64,000 nt of DNA, taken from Mycolicibacterium mageritense (GTDB lineage Bacteria; Actinomycetota; Actinomycetes; Mycobacteriales; Mycobacteriaceae). The notes beneath the pieces were generated by a model. It worked only from the letters and a program-made list of their open reading frames with translations, made no database searches and was not told the DNA's origin. The first letter of the stretch is position 1, and each line of letters starts with the position of its first letter. A program made the translations under genes and the position numbers. Where the stretch lies: NCBI RefSeq assembly GCF_010727475.1, contig NZ_AP022567.1, forward strand, positions 6,014,001 to 6,078,000, in the 5' to 3' direction. Shown in pieces: positions 44,688 through 53,602 of this stretch.

Positions 44688-45961
44688 GCCGCGCGTCTGT
44701 TCACCACGACGTGGACGTCGCGAGTGAGAACCCGTGGGTGGCCGGGTGCGGGCGGGGCGGTGGATCGGTAGGTGGCGCCCGTCGGGGTGACGACGATGGT
44801 GGTGTGCTGGCCGTTGTGGTCGGTGCCGGCGAAGGTCTGCCAGCCGGGAGTCTCTTTGACCTGGTTGCAATGTGCGCACATCCCTTGCCCGTTGCCCGCG
44901 GCGGTCGGACCGCCGCGGTGATGGGGCCTGACGTGGTCGCTGTGGCGGATGGGCGCGTTGCAGTAAGGGGTGCGGCAGGTTTGGTCGCGGGCGGCGATGA
45001 ACCGGGCGAGACCTTTCGGGAACCGTCGGGACCGGGATTCCATTGCCACCAGCACACCGGTCTCCGGCCTCGCGTACAGGCGTCGCAGCGTCGCGCGTGA
45101 CTCGTCGTCGAGGGCCGCACGGCGCACCATCTCTCGTGCCACCGAAGCGGGCACGGGACCATGGCCTTGCAGCACCGCCGGAGCGGAATCCGCACCGAGC
45201 AGCGTGCGGTCGGACAAGATCAGCGACACCGCCACCGGTGCCGGTGTGCGCATGGGATCGCGTCCGGTGACCCTCGCGACGAGCGTGTCGGCCATGGCCT
45301 GGCCGCGATTTCGGCCGTCGGTGCATGTGTCGGCGCTCTGCTGGAGAGCGTCGAAGGTCTGAATCCCTTCCGCTGCAGGCAAGTACGCCGTGAGATGCAC
45401 CATGGCGTTCGGTGCGGGACGCAGCGTGACGGTGCGATCCATCGGTGCCTGGTCAGCGCGGTCGGCGGCCCCTTGGGGGTCGAGGCGATAGGAGATGGTC
45501 TTGGCTTCGTCGCGGATGCGGGTGTCGCCCATCCCGGCGAGAGTGCCGTGGTCCCCGCACAATTCGACGTCCAAGCGGCGCCGGTCGGCGGCCGAGAGGT
45601 GCGCGGCTTCGCGCACGATGATGGCCGCGCGCTGTTCGGACAGCGCCCCGCACTCCAGCGCGGCCAGGGTGTTAGGCATGTCGTACACCAGCACTTTGGC
45701 CATCGCGAGATGGGCGCGGCCCTGGTCGGGCGAGTCGTGGCGGGCCAAGCCGATCTCGGAGCCGAGGCCGCGCCCCTGCCGGGCGGCGGGCACACCTATG
45801 GCGGCGTCGGCGGCGCGGCGCTTGGCGTCCATCAATGCCGCGCAGCGGGCCTGGCCCGCCGCGGCGGCTGACTTGGCGCGTTCCAGTTCCTCCATGCGCC
45901 GATGCAGCGCCACCTCGTCAGCATCAGCGCTGACCTGCGACAACTCTGCCAGTTCGAACAT
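44684..45961 (-). CDS. DUF222 / HNH endonuclease domain protein
   Basis: 425 residues from ATG 45961 (MFELAELSQ). DUF222 covers about 10-300; HNH is near 325-380 with CRTPYCNAPIRHSDHVRPHH, GGPTAAGNGQGMCAHCNQ. This differs in sequence from the DUF222 protein at 6456-7808. The start codon lies in a LexA-like box, as in some M. tuberculosis 13E12 genes, which supports this start over the ATG 30 nt upstream and suggests SOS induction. Confidence 0.87.
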   Translation of the reverse strand: MFELAELSQVSADADEVALHRRMEELERAKSAAAAGQARCAALMDAKRRAADAAIGVPAARQGRGLGSEIGLARHDSPDQGRAHLAMAKVLVYDMPNTLAALECGALSEQRAAIIVREAAHLSAADRRRLDVELCGDHGTLAGMGDTRIRDEAKTISYRLDPQGAADRADQAPMDRTVTLRPAPNAMVHLTAYLPAAEGIQTFDALQQSADTCTDGRNRGQAMADTLVARVTGRDPMRTPAPVAVSLILSDRTLLGADSAPAVLQGHGPVPASVAREMVRRAALDDESRATLRRLYARPETGVLVAMESRSRRFPKGLARFIAARDQTCRTPYCNAPIRHSDHVRPHHRGGPTAAGNGQGMCAHCNQVKETPGWQTFAGTDHNGQHTTIVVTPTGATYRSTAPPAPGHPRVLTRDVHVVVNRRAA

Positions 45962-45969
45962 ATGAGCGA
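45954..45969 (-). promoter_or_regulatory. LexA-like SOS box over the DUF222-HNH start codon
   Basis: Forward strand TCGAACATATGAGCGA: one perfect half (TCGAAC) and one half with two mismatches, 10 of 12 defined positions. The box overlaps the start codon of the minus-strand gene. Confidence 0.6.
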
Positions 45970-46009
45970 TGGTACTCCGGCGGTCTGACACGTTGCCGGA
46001 AAACTGATT

Positions 46010-46038
46010 GGCCGCGGTCCTGGGTAAGGACCGCGGCC
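46010..46038 (-). terminator. Terminator of the first carboxylic acid reductase gene
   Basis: A perfect 11-bp stem (GGCCGCGGTCC and complement) with a 7-nt loop, 34 nt past the reductase stop. On the minus strand it is followed by AATCAGTTTT. Confidence 0.75.
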
Positions 46039-46072
46039 GCTCAGGGGTTTCCTCCCTCGTGAGGAAGTTCGG

Positions 46073-49000
46073 TTACAGCAGGCCCAGCAGTTCCAGGTCG
46101 CTGATGTACTTGACGATGACCTCCCGCGTGACGTGCGGGATGTCCTTGTCGGGCCCGATCTTGGCTTCCTGCACCGCCGCGCGGAACACGTCTGTCGGTG
46201 CCATCGCGCCGTTCACCGGCATGCCGGGCTGCTGGTAGTTGTGCAGCAGTGGCAGCAGCGAGGCCTGACGTTGCTTGTCGGGCAATGCCCGCAGCGTGGT
46301 CTCGAAGCGGGACAACCACTCGTGGTAGTCGGCGATGCGCTGGATCGGGTAGCCCGCCTCGATGAGCCAGTCGACGAACTCGTCCATACCGATGCCGTCG
46401 TCGTGCGGGTTCATCACGTGGTACGTCTCGAAGCCGTCCTGGACATGGGCGCCCAAGGTGGAGATGGCCTCGGCGATGAACTCGACGGGCAGACCGTCGT
46501 AGTGGGCCCGCTGCCGTTTGCCGTCGGCGTCGAGCTGGTTGAACGAGCCGGGGGCGACACCGGTGGCGACGAGGCTGAACATCATGCGGGTGAACATGTC
46601 CGGCAGGTTCAGCTGTCCGGCATAGGTGGTGTCGGCCAGGATCATGTCGCAGCGGAACACCGTCACCGGCAGGCCCGCCAGGTCATGTGCCTCACGCAGC
46701 AGCACCTCGCCGGCCCACTTGCTGTTGCCGTAGCCGTTGGCGTACGAGTCGTCGACGCGACGAACTGGACTCATAGCTCGAATGTCCTCGGACTCCACGA
46801 ACTTTCCGGGCTCGATTCCGCCCCCGACGCCGATCGTCGAGACGTAGGCGAACGGCTTGATCCGCGTGGTGAGCGCGACGCGGATGAGTTCGGCGGTGCC
46901 GAGTGCGTTGGGGCCGAACAGCTCGCTGTAGGGCAGCACGTGGTTCACCAGGGCGGCCGGATCGACGATGAAATCGACCGTGTCGGCCAGCCGTTGCCAG
47001 GTCTCGCGGTCCAGGCCCAGGTCGGCCTCGCCCTTGTCGCCCGCGAGCACTTCGAGGTGGTCGGCGGCCAGCTCACGGTAGTGCGCAAGCAGTTTCGGGT
47101 CACCACTGTCGAAGGTCTTGTCTAGCCGCGCCCGGGCTTCCTCGTCGGACTTGGCGCGAACCAGGCAGATCACCTTGCCGTCCACCAGATCCATGCGCTC
47201 CAGCCACTCCAGGGCAAGGTAGCGGCCCAGGAATCCCGTTGCGCCCGTGAGCAATACGGTCCGGATCTCGCTGGCCGGGCCCGGCAGGTCCGGTGCGGCC
47301 GCCAGGGTCGCGGCATCGATGAACTTGTCGAGGGTCAGGTCGGCCGCGCGCACCTCGGTGGCGTTGCGTCCGTGCACCGAAGCATAGGTCGGCCGCAGGT
47401 TGGCGCCGGACCGCTGCGCCTCGATGTGCTCGGCGATGGTCCGAAGATCCGATGCCGGGCTGACGATCACCGACACCGGCACGTCGACGTCGAAGATCTC
47501 CTGCAGCAGGTTCCCGAACGTCAACGCCGACAACGAGTCTCCACCCAGGTCGGTGAAGTGTGCATCGGGCGCGACGTCAGAGCTGGCGGCCCCGAGCAGC
47601 GCGGTGGCGGCACGGCTCACGGTTTCCAGCACGGGGGCTTGCGCGCCCGTGGTCCGCAGCGCCTGGAGTTCGTTGGCCTGGCCTTCGGCCAGTTCGGTGT
47701 ACAGCTGCTCTAGTTCGGCGCCGTAGCGTTCCTTCAGCTTGGGCCAGGCCAGCTTGCGGATACCCGTCAGCAGCCCGTTCTCCAGCGTGAAAGGCGTTGT
47801 CTCGATGATGAAATCGCGGGGGATCTCGTAGGATTGCAGGTCCGCGACGCGGGCAGCATCCTTGAGCGATTCGGCGATCTCCGCCTTCGTCGCATCCGGA
47901 TCGGTGGGCACGACCACGGCCAGCAGATAGGGCCGAGCGCTGTTGCCGTAGATGTAGATCTGGCGCACGAGAGACGCGTTGTTGAACGCGGCTTCCAGCT
48001 TGGACACCGTGACGAACTCGCCCTGCGACAGCTTGAGCACGTTGTTGCGCCGGTCGACGTAGGCGACGTGGTCGGGTCCGAGCTCGGCGACGATGTCACC
48101 GGTCTTGTAGAAGCCGTCCTCGTCGAACATCGCGGCGGTGACCTCGGGACGCTTGTAGTACCCGGGGAACAGCTGCTCCGAGCGGATCAGCAGTTCGCCG
48201 CGCGGGTGCGGCACGTCGGTCAGGTGGTAGCCCAGTTCGGGCACGTCGACGAGCTTGTATTCGAGCACCGGCGGACGGCTGATCTTGCCGTCGACGAACA
48301 CCGCGCCGGCCTCTGTCGAGCCGTAGCCTTCCAGCAGGTGCATGTCGAGCAGCTTCTCCACCCAAGCCTTGAGTTCGGGGGAGATCGGCGCCGAACCCGT
48401 CAGAGCCGTCACGTAGCGCCCGCCGAGCAGGTTCTGCCGCATGTCTTCCAACACGTCAGCTTCGTTGGCGCCGTGGGTCATGCGGCTCTGGTACTCCTGG
48501 AACAACATGTCCCAGATGCGCGGCACGAAGTTCAGCTGGGTGGGGCGCGTCAGCGCCAGATCCTCCAGGAACGTCGAGAGGTCGGCACGCGCCGCGAAGT
48601 TCACCGTGCCGCCGCTGGCCAGCGCGCCGTACAGAATGCCACGGCCCATCACGTGGCTCATCGGCATGAAGCTCAGCGCGATCGACGGGACCACACCCTG
48701 GCTCTCGTCCCAGTGGGCGTTGGCGGCGGGCCGCCAGATGTTGGCGACCTTGCTCTCGGGGTACATGGCGCCCTTCGGAGCTCCCGTGCTGCCCGACGTG
48801 TAGATCAACAAGGCAAGCGGATCCCCGTCTGTTTCTGACCCGTCGGCCACCACGCCCTCGACGTTCGGCATGACGGCGCCACGGCCGAGCACGTGGGCGA
48901 AGTTCTCGACCTCGACACGTCCGGCGAGGCGCTGCTGCGCGGTCTCGAAAGCCTCCCGCTGGTCGTCGACCTCGGGACGGTAGTCGAAGACCGTAAGCCG

Positions 49001-49549
49001 CGCTGCGGTCGAATTCAGGGCCAGGTCCACGGCGTCATCGAGGTAGTCGATGCTCGACGCGATGAGTACGGGTTCGGTCTCGGCCACGATGGGCTCCAGT
49101 GCTGCGGCCGGAGCGCTGGTCTGCAGCGGCACCGAAACCGCGCCGAGCTGGGTCAGTGCCGTATCGATCGTGGTGTAGTCGACGCTCGTGAACCCGAGGA
49201 TCGCGACGCGGTCACCGGCGTGCACCGGGTTGTCGTGCCACGCGTTGGTGACGGCCTGGATGCGCTCCCACAGCTGACCGTGGGTGATGGTTTCGAAGCG
49301 CGGCTGCAACTGCGCGGTGGTGCGCCCGGTCGCCGGGTCGGTGACGAACTCGACGGCACGCTGACCCAGTGCGGGCCGGTCGCCGTAGCCCGTCAGGACG
49401 GTCTTGACCACTGCGGGCAGGCGGAGTCCGGGCTGGAGGACAGCCTCGTTGACGGCCTGGCTGGGGCGCGCATTGGCGAACTCTTCATCGGTTGCATATA
49501 AGTCTGCGAGGCGCTGTTCGGAGCGCTCTTCGCGTGTTTCATTCGACAT
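46073..49549 (-). CDS. car: Carboxylic acid reductase (paralogue A)
   Basis: 1158 residues from ATG 49549 (MSNETREERSEQ). Adenylation domain (about 1-640) with YTSGSTGAPKGAMYPE and LKLSQGEFVTVSKLE; phosphopantetheinylated carrier domain with DLGGDSLSALTFG (Ser672); NADPH reductase domain from about 765 with GATGFLGRYLALEW and YGNSK (about 940). It activates a carboxylic acid as acyl-AMP, thioesterifies it and reduces it to the aldehyde. A phosphopantetheinyl transferase is needed and is not in the window. Corresponds to Rv2590 (FadD9) by position. Substrate range unknown. Confidence 0.94.
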   Translation of the reverse strand: MSNETREERSEQRLADLYATDEEFANARPSQAVNEAVLQPGLRLPAVVKTVLTGYGDRPALGQRAVEFVTDPATGRTTAQLQPRFETITHGQLWERIQAVTNAWHDNPVHAGDRVAILGFTSVDYTTIDTALTQLGAVSVPLQTSAPAAALEPIVAETEPVLIASSIDYLDDAVDLALNSTAARLTVFDYRPEVDDQREAFETAQQRLAGRVEVENFAHVLGRGAVMPNVEGVVADGSETDGDPLALLIYTSGSTGAPKGAMYPESKVANIWRPAANAHWDESQGVVPSIALSFMPMSHVMGRGILYGALASGGTVNFAARADLSTFLEDLALTRPTQLNFVPRIWDMLFQEYQSRMTHGANEADVLEDMRQNLLGGRYVTALTGSAPISPELKAWVEKLLDMHLLEGYGSTEAGAVFVDGKISRPPVLEYKLVDVPELGYHLTDVPHPRGELLIRSEQLFPGYYKRPEVTAAMFDEDGFYKTGDIVAELGPDHVAYVDRRNNVLKLSQGEFVTVSKLEAAFNNASLVRQIYIYGNSARPYLLAVVVPTDPDATKAEIAESLKDAARVADLQSYEIPRDFIIETTPFTLENGLLTGIRKLAWPKLKERYGAELEQLYTELAEGQANELQALRTTGAQAPVLETVSRAATALLGAASSDVAPDAHFTDLGGDSLSALTFGNLLQEIFDVDVPVSVIVSPASDLRTIAEHIEAQRSGANLRPTYASVHGRNATEVRAADLTLDKFIDAATLAAAPDLPGPASEIRTVLLTGATGFLGRYLALEWLERMDLVDGKVICLVRAKSDEEARARLDKTFDSGDPKLLAHYRELAADHLEVLAGDKGEADLGLDRETWQRLADTVDFIVDPAALVNHVLPYSELFGPNALGTAELIRVALTTRIKPFAYVSTIGVGGGIEPGKFVESEDIRAMSPVRRVDDSYANGYGNSKWAGEVLLREAHDLAGLPVTVFRCDMILADTTYAGQLNLPDMFTRMMFSLVATGVAPGSFNQLDADGKRQRAHYDGLPVEFIAEAISTLGAHVQDGFETYHVMNPHDDGIGMDEFVDWLIEAGYPIQRIADYHEWLSRFETTLRALPDKQRQASLLPLLHNYQQPGMPVNGAMAPTDVFRAAVQEAKIGPDKDIPHVTREVIVKYISDLELLGLL

Positions 49550-49605
49550 AATCGGTCCCCTGAGCAAATCAAATCTTGTTCCGGCGCTCAATCGCGCCTA
49601 CTAGA

Positions 49606-49632
49606 TACTACGTTAGTGAAACTAAATATATT
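49606..49632 (-). promoter_or_regulatory. Shared promoter block with operator (reductase paralogue A)
   Basis: The block contains TTAGTGAAACTAA (49613-49625), an inverted repeat TTAGT-N3-ACTAA. On the minus strand TAGTAT, a possible -10, follows directly. 24 of 27 bp match the block at 53295-53321 before paralogue B. Confidence 0.68.
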
Positions 49633-49680
49633 CTCCTGGTCGCGTGCGATATGCGTCACTTGGGCCTTCCGAAACGAGAA

Positions 49681-49709
49681 CGGCCACGGCTCCGGGGGAG
49701 CCGTGGCCG
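49681..49709 (-). terminator. Terminator of the second carboxylic acid reductase gene
   Basis: A 13-bp GC-rich stem (arms CGGCCACGGCTCC and complement) with a 3-nt loop, 14 nt past the stop of paralogue B; outer CGAGA/TCTCG arms extend it. On the minus strand it is followed by TTCTCGTTTC. It separates paralogue B from the paralogue A promoter. Confidence 0.75.
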
Positions 49710-49723
49710 CATCTCGGTTGCGA

Positions 49724-52700
49724 TCAGAGCAGTCCGAGCTGCTCAAGGTTGGTGATGTATTGGACGATGACCTCCCGCGTGACGTGCGGGATGTCTTTGT
49801 CGGGGCCGATCTTGGCTTCCTGCACCGCCGCGCGGAACACGTCGGTCGGTGCCATCGCGCCGTTGAGCGGGACCGCGGGCTGCTGGTAGTTGTGCAGCAG
49901 CGGCAGCAGTGAGGCCTGGCGTTGCCGGTCGGGCAGGGCTCGCAGAGTGCTCTCGAAGCGCTGCACCCACTCGCGATAGTCGGCGATGCGCTGGATCGGA
50001 TAGCCGGCCTCGACGAGCCAGTCGACGAACTCGTCCATACCGATGCCGTCGTCGTACGGGTTCATCACGTGGTACGTCTCGAAGCTGTCGACCGATTGCG
50101 CCCCCAGCGTCGAAATCGCCTCGGCGATGAACTCCACCGGCAGGCCGTCGTAGTGGGCCCGCTGCCGCTTGCCGTCGGCACCGAGCTGGTAGAACGAACC
50201 CGGTGCGATACCGCTTGCGACGAGGCTGAACATCATGCGGGTGAACATGTCCGGCAGGTTGAGCTGACCCGAGTACGTCGTGTCGGCCAGGATCATGTCG
50301 CAGCGGAACACCGCGACGGGGAGCCCGCAGAGATCGTTGGCCTCGCGCAGGAGCACCTCACCGGCCCACTTGCTGTTGCCGTACCCGTTGGCATACGAGT
50401 CGTCGATGCGGCGAATCGGGCTGATGGCTCGAATGTCCCCGGATTCGACGAACGTGCCCGGCGAAACCTGGTCGCCCACACCGATTGTCGACACGTAGGT
50501 GTAAGGCTTGATCTTGGTGGTCAACGCTATCCGCAGCAGTTCGGCGGTGCCGAGTGCGTTGGGCCCGAACAGCTCGCCGTAGGGCAGCACGTGGTTCACC
50601 AGGGCGGCCGGGTCGACGATCAGGTCGACGGTGTCGGCCAGGCGCTGCCAGGTCTCGCGGTCCAGGCCCAGGTCGGCCTCGCCCTTGTCGCCCGCGAGCA
50701 CTTCGAGGTGGTCGGCGGCCAGTTCCCGATAGTGCGCAAGCAGTTTCGGGTCACCACTGTCGAACGTGGCGTCGAGCCGGGCCCGCGCATCGGCGTCCGA
50801 CTTGGCGCGCACGAGCGTGATCACCTTGCCGTCGACGAGATCCATGCGCTCCAGCCACTCCAGAGCCAGATACCGCCCCAGGAATCCGGTGGCGCCCGTC
50901 AGCAGAACCGTGCGAACCTCGGAGCCGGCCTTGGGCAACGACGGTGCGGCGGCCAGGGTTTCGGCGTCGATGAACTTGTCGAGGGTCAGATCGGCCGCAC
51001 TGACCTCGGCGGCGTGCCGGCCGTGTACCGACGCGAACGTCGGCCGCTTCGACCCGTGTCGGGCCGACTCGATGTGTGCGGCGATGGCCGCCAGGTCGTT
51101 GGCCGGGCTCACGATGACGCCCACGGGCACCTCGACGTCGAAGATCTCCTGCAACAGATTGCCGAACGTTAACGCCGACAACGAATCTCCGCCCAGATCG
51201 GTGAAGTGTGCGTCGGGCTGCACGTCGCCCGCCGACGCGCCGAGCAGTGCGCCCGCGGCGCGGCTCACGGTCTCGAGCACCGGTGCGTCGGCGCCGTTGG
51301 CGCGCAGCGCCCGCAGTTCGTTGGCCTGGACGTCGGCGAGCTCGGCGTAGAGCTGTTCGAGGCGATCGCCGTAGTGCGCCTTGAGCTTCGGCCAGGCCAG
51401 TTTGCGGATCCCGGTCAGCAAGCCGTTCTCGAGCGTGAAAGGCGTTGTCTCCACCAGGAAGTCCCGCGGGATCTCGTACGACTGCAGGTCGGCCGCCTTG
51501 GCCACGTCTTGCAGTGACTCGGCGATCAAGGCCTTGAGCTCGGACGGTTCGTGGCGGTCGAGGGCGTCCTCGGTGGGGACGACCACGGCCAGCAGGTAAG
51601 GCCGGGCGCTGTTGCCGTAGATGTAGATCTGGCGCACCAGCGGGCTGTTGCCGAACACCGCCTCAAGTTTGGCGACCGTGACGAACTCGCCCTGAGCGAG
51701 TTTGAGCACGTTGTTGCGGCGGTCGACGTACTTCAGGTGATCGGGCGCCACTTCGGCGACGATGTCCCCGGTCTTGTAGAAGCCGTCCTCGTCGAACACC
51801 CCGGCGGTGACTTCGGGGCGCTTGTAGTAACCCGGGAACATGTTGTCGGTCTTGACCAGCAACTCGCCCCGCGGGTGCGGCTTGTCGGTGCCGAAGTAGC
51901 CGAGGTCGGGAACATCGACCAGCTTGTAGTCGATCACCGGCGGGCGCTGGATCTGGTCGTCGAACAACACCATGCCGGCCTCGGTGGATCCGTAGCCCTC
52001 GAGCAGGTGGATGTCGAGCGATTGCTCCACCCACGCCTTGAGCTCGGCGGAGATCGGTGCGGAGCCGGTCATCGCCGAGATGTACCGCCCGCCGAGGAGG
52101 TGATCGCGGACGTCGGCGATCACCGCGGCCTCGACGTCGGCGCGGTCGGCCGCGCCGTCGGCGGCCTGGCGGTCCACCCGGCTCTGGAACTCGCCGTAGA
52201 TCATTTCCCACACGCGCGGAACGAAGTTGAGCTCGGTCGGCCGGGCCAGCGCGAGATCCTCCAGGAGCGTTGACAGGTCGCTGCGGGCGGCGAAGTATGC
52301 GGTGCCGCCCGCGGCGAGCGAGGCATAGAGGATGCCGCGGCCCATCACATGGCTCATCGGCATGAAGCTGAGATTGATCGACGCGGCCGTCGGGCCGAAC
52401 CAGGCTTTGCTGTTGCGGCGCCAGAACTTGGCGACCGCGCTCTGCTGATACATCGCCCCCTTGGGGGCGCCGGTGCTGCCGGACGTGTAGATCAGCAAAG
52501 CCAGCGGGTCGGACTCGTCGACCTGCGGCGCGGGCGCCTGCGGCAGTTCGCGGCCCTGCTCGACGAGTTCGGCCAGTGTGACGAGCGGTACAACCAGGCC
52601 CGCGGCGTCCAATCGCTCGCGAGCCGCGACCAGGGCATCGCGATGGTCGTCGACCTCGGGGTGGTGGTCGAACACCACCAGCTGGGCCGGGGCATGCGCG

Positions 52701-53236
52701 GTGAGCGCGAGTTCGACGGCGTCGGGCAGATGGTCGACGCTCGCGGCGATGACCCGGGGCTGGGTCTCGACCACGATCGGGGCCAGCGCGGCAGGCGACG
52801 AGCTGGTCTGCAGGGGCACGGAGACGGCGCCGAGCTGGCCGAGCGCGGTGTCGAGCGCGGTGTAGTCGGCGCTGGTGAAGCCGAGGATGGCCACGCGGTC
52901 GCCTGCCGTCACGCCGGCTTCGTGCCACGCGGCGGCGGTGGCGCGCACCCGATCCCACAGCTGGCCGTACGTGATGGTGTCGAAACGGGGCAGCAGCCGC
53001 GCCATGGTCCTGCCGGTCGCGGGGTCGGCGACGAACTCGACGGCACGCTCACCGAGCGCGGGCCGATCGGAATAGCCCTGCAGAACGGTCTGGACGATCT
53101 GCGGCAGCGGCAGTCCGGGTTCGTCGACCGCGGCGGTCACGGCCTCGTCGGGTATGGCGGCGGCGAACTGCGGGTCGGTGGCGGACAGTTCCGTGATGCG
53201 GCGCGCAAGCCGCTCTTCGCGCGTTTCGGTCGACAT
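49724..53236 (-). CDS. Carboxylic acid reductase (paralogue B)
   Basis: 1170 residues from ATG 53236 (MSTETREERLARR). Same three domains: adenylation (YTSGSTGAPKGAMYQQ; LKLAQGEFVTVAKLE), carrier with DLGGDSLSALTFG (Ser685), and reductase (from about 777; GATGFLGRYLALEW, NGYGNSKWAG near 950). All key residues are kept, so both copies should be active. The adenylation domains differ more than the carrier-reductase parts, consistent with different acid preferences. It has its own promoter block and terminator, so it is a separate transcription unit. Confidence 0.93.
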   Translation of the reverse strand: MSTETREERLARRITELSATDPQFAAAIPDEAVTAAVDEPGLPLPQIVQTVLQGYSDRPALGERAVEFVADPATGRTMARLLPRFDTITYGQLWDRVRATAAAWHEAGVTAGDRVAILGFTSADYTALDTALGQLGAVSVPLQTSSSPAALAPIVVETQPRVIAASVDHLPDAVELALTAHAPAQLVVFDHHPEVDDHRDALVAARERLDAAGLVVPLVTLAELVEQGRELPQAPAPQVDESDPLALLIYTSGSTGAPKGAMYQQSAVAKFWRRNSKAWFGPTAASINLSFMPMSHVMGRGILYASLAAGGTAYFAARSDLSTLLEDLALARPTELNFVPRVWEMIYGEFQSRVDRQAADGAADRADVEAAVIADVRDHLLGGRYISAMTGSAPISAELKAWVEQSLDIHLLEGYGSTEAGMVLFDDQIQRPPVIDYKLVDVPDLGYFGTDKPHPRGELLVKTDNMFPGYYKRPEVTAGVFDEDGFYKTGDIVAEVAPDHLKYVDRRNNVLKLAQGEFVTVAKLEAVFGNSPLVRQIYIYGNSARPYLLAVVVPTEDALDRHEPSELKALIAESLQDVAKAADLQSYEIPRDFLVETTPFTLENGLLTGIRKLAWPKLKAHYGDRLEQLYAELADVQANELRALRANGADAPVLETVSRAAGALLGASAGDVQPDAHFTDLGGDSLSALTFGNLLQEIFDVEVPVGVIVSPANDLAAIAAHIESARHGSKRPTFASVHGRHAAEVSAADLTLDKFIDAETLAAAPSLPKAGSEVRTVLLTGATGFLGRYLALEWLERMDLVDGKVITLVRAKSDADARARLDATFDSGDPKLLAHYRELAADHLEVLAGDKGEADLGLDRETWQRLADTVDLIVDPAALVNHVLPYGELFGPNALGTAELLRIALTTKIKPYTYVSTIGVGDQVSPGTFVESGDIRAISPIRRIDDSYANGYGNSKWAGEVLLREANDLCGLPVAVFRCDMILADTTYSGQLNLPDMFTRMMFSLVASGIAPGSFYQLGADGKRQRAHYDGLPVEFIAEAISTLGAQSVDSFETYHVMNPYDDGIGMDEFVDWLVEAGYPIQRIADYREWVQRFESTLRALPDRQRQASLLPLLHNYQQPAVPLNGAMAPTDVFRAAVQEAKIGPDKDIPHVTREVIVQYITNLEQLGLL

Positions 53237-53294
53237 AGACGTTCCCCTTGGAGATAGCTAAGCAATCAGTGGCGCGACGCTGCGCCCAAAGCGG

Positions 53295-53321
53295 TACTAC
53301 GTTAGTAAAACTAAACTTATT
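53295..53321 (-). promoter_or_regulatory. Shared promoter block with operator (reductase paralogue B)
   Basis: TTAGTAAAACTAA (53302-53314), the same TTAGT-N3-ACTAA inverted repeat as for paralogue A, with TAGTAC as possible -10 on the minus strand. The remaining part of the 366-bp gap to 53603 holds a second palindrome (53569-53582) and no gene that I can support. Confidence 0.68.
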
Positions 53322-53568
53322 TCCCGTTTTCCCGCCGTGGGGCTGTCAATGTCCTGTGAATCGCGCGGAAACCCCGCAAGCCTCGCAAAGCGGCTGTAGT
53401 GCAATGTGATTCGCGTCGCATTCGGCTCGCTCACCGAATGGCGGGGATCGCCGCGTTCGGGGGTGTGCGCCCCGGCCAGAACCTCGACTGCGGTACATCG
53501 CGCACAGCGCTGTGATCAAGGCGCATCGGTTCAGCCTACGAGCGGCCGCTCGGTTACCCGGAGACCCA

Positions 53569-53582
53569 ACTGGGTACCCAGT
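53569..53582. promoter_or_regulatory. Perfect 14-bp palindrome upstream of a membrane protein gene
   Basis: ACTGGGTACCCAGT, 20 bp before the ATG at 53603. It overlaps a second dyad ACCCA-N2-TGGGT (53564-53575), so three ACCCA/TGGGT half-sites are tiled. It is likely an operator of an unlinked or divergently acting regulator. Confidence 0.55.
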
Positions 53583-53602
53583 GCACCGACAAAGGAGGCA
53601 GC

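Noticed and set aside
49550..49723. A small gene between the two reductases
   Set aside because: The gap is fully used by the promoter block and a terminator hairpin; no frame has a start with ribosome site.
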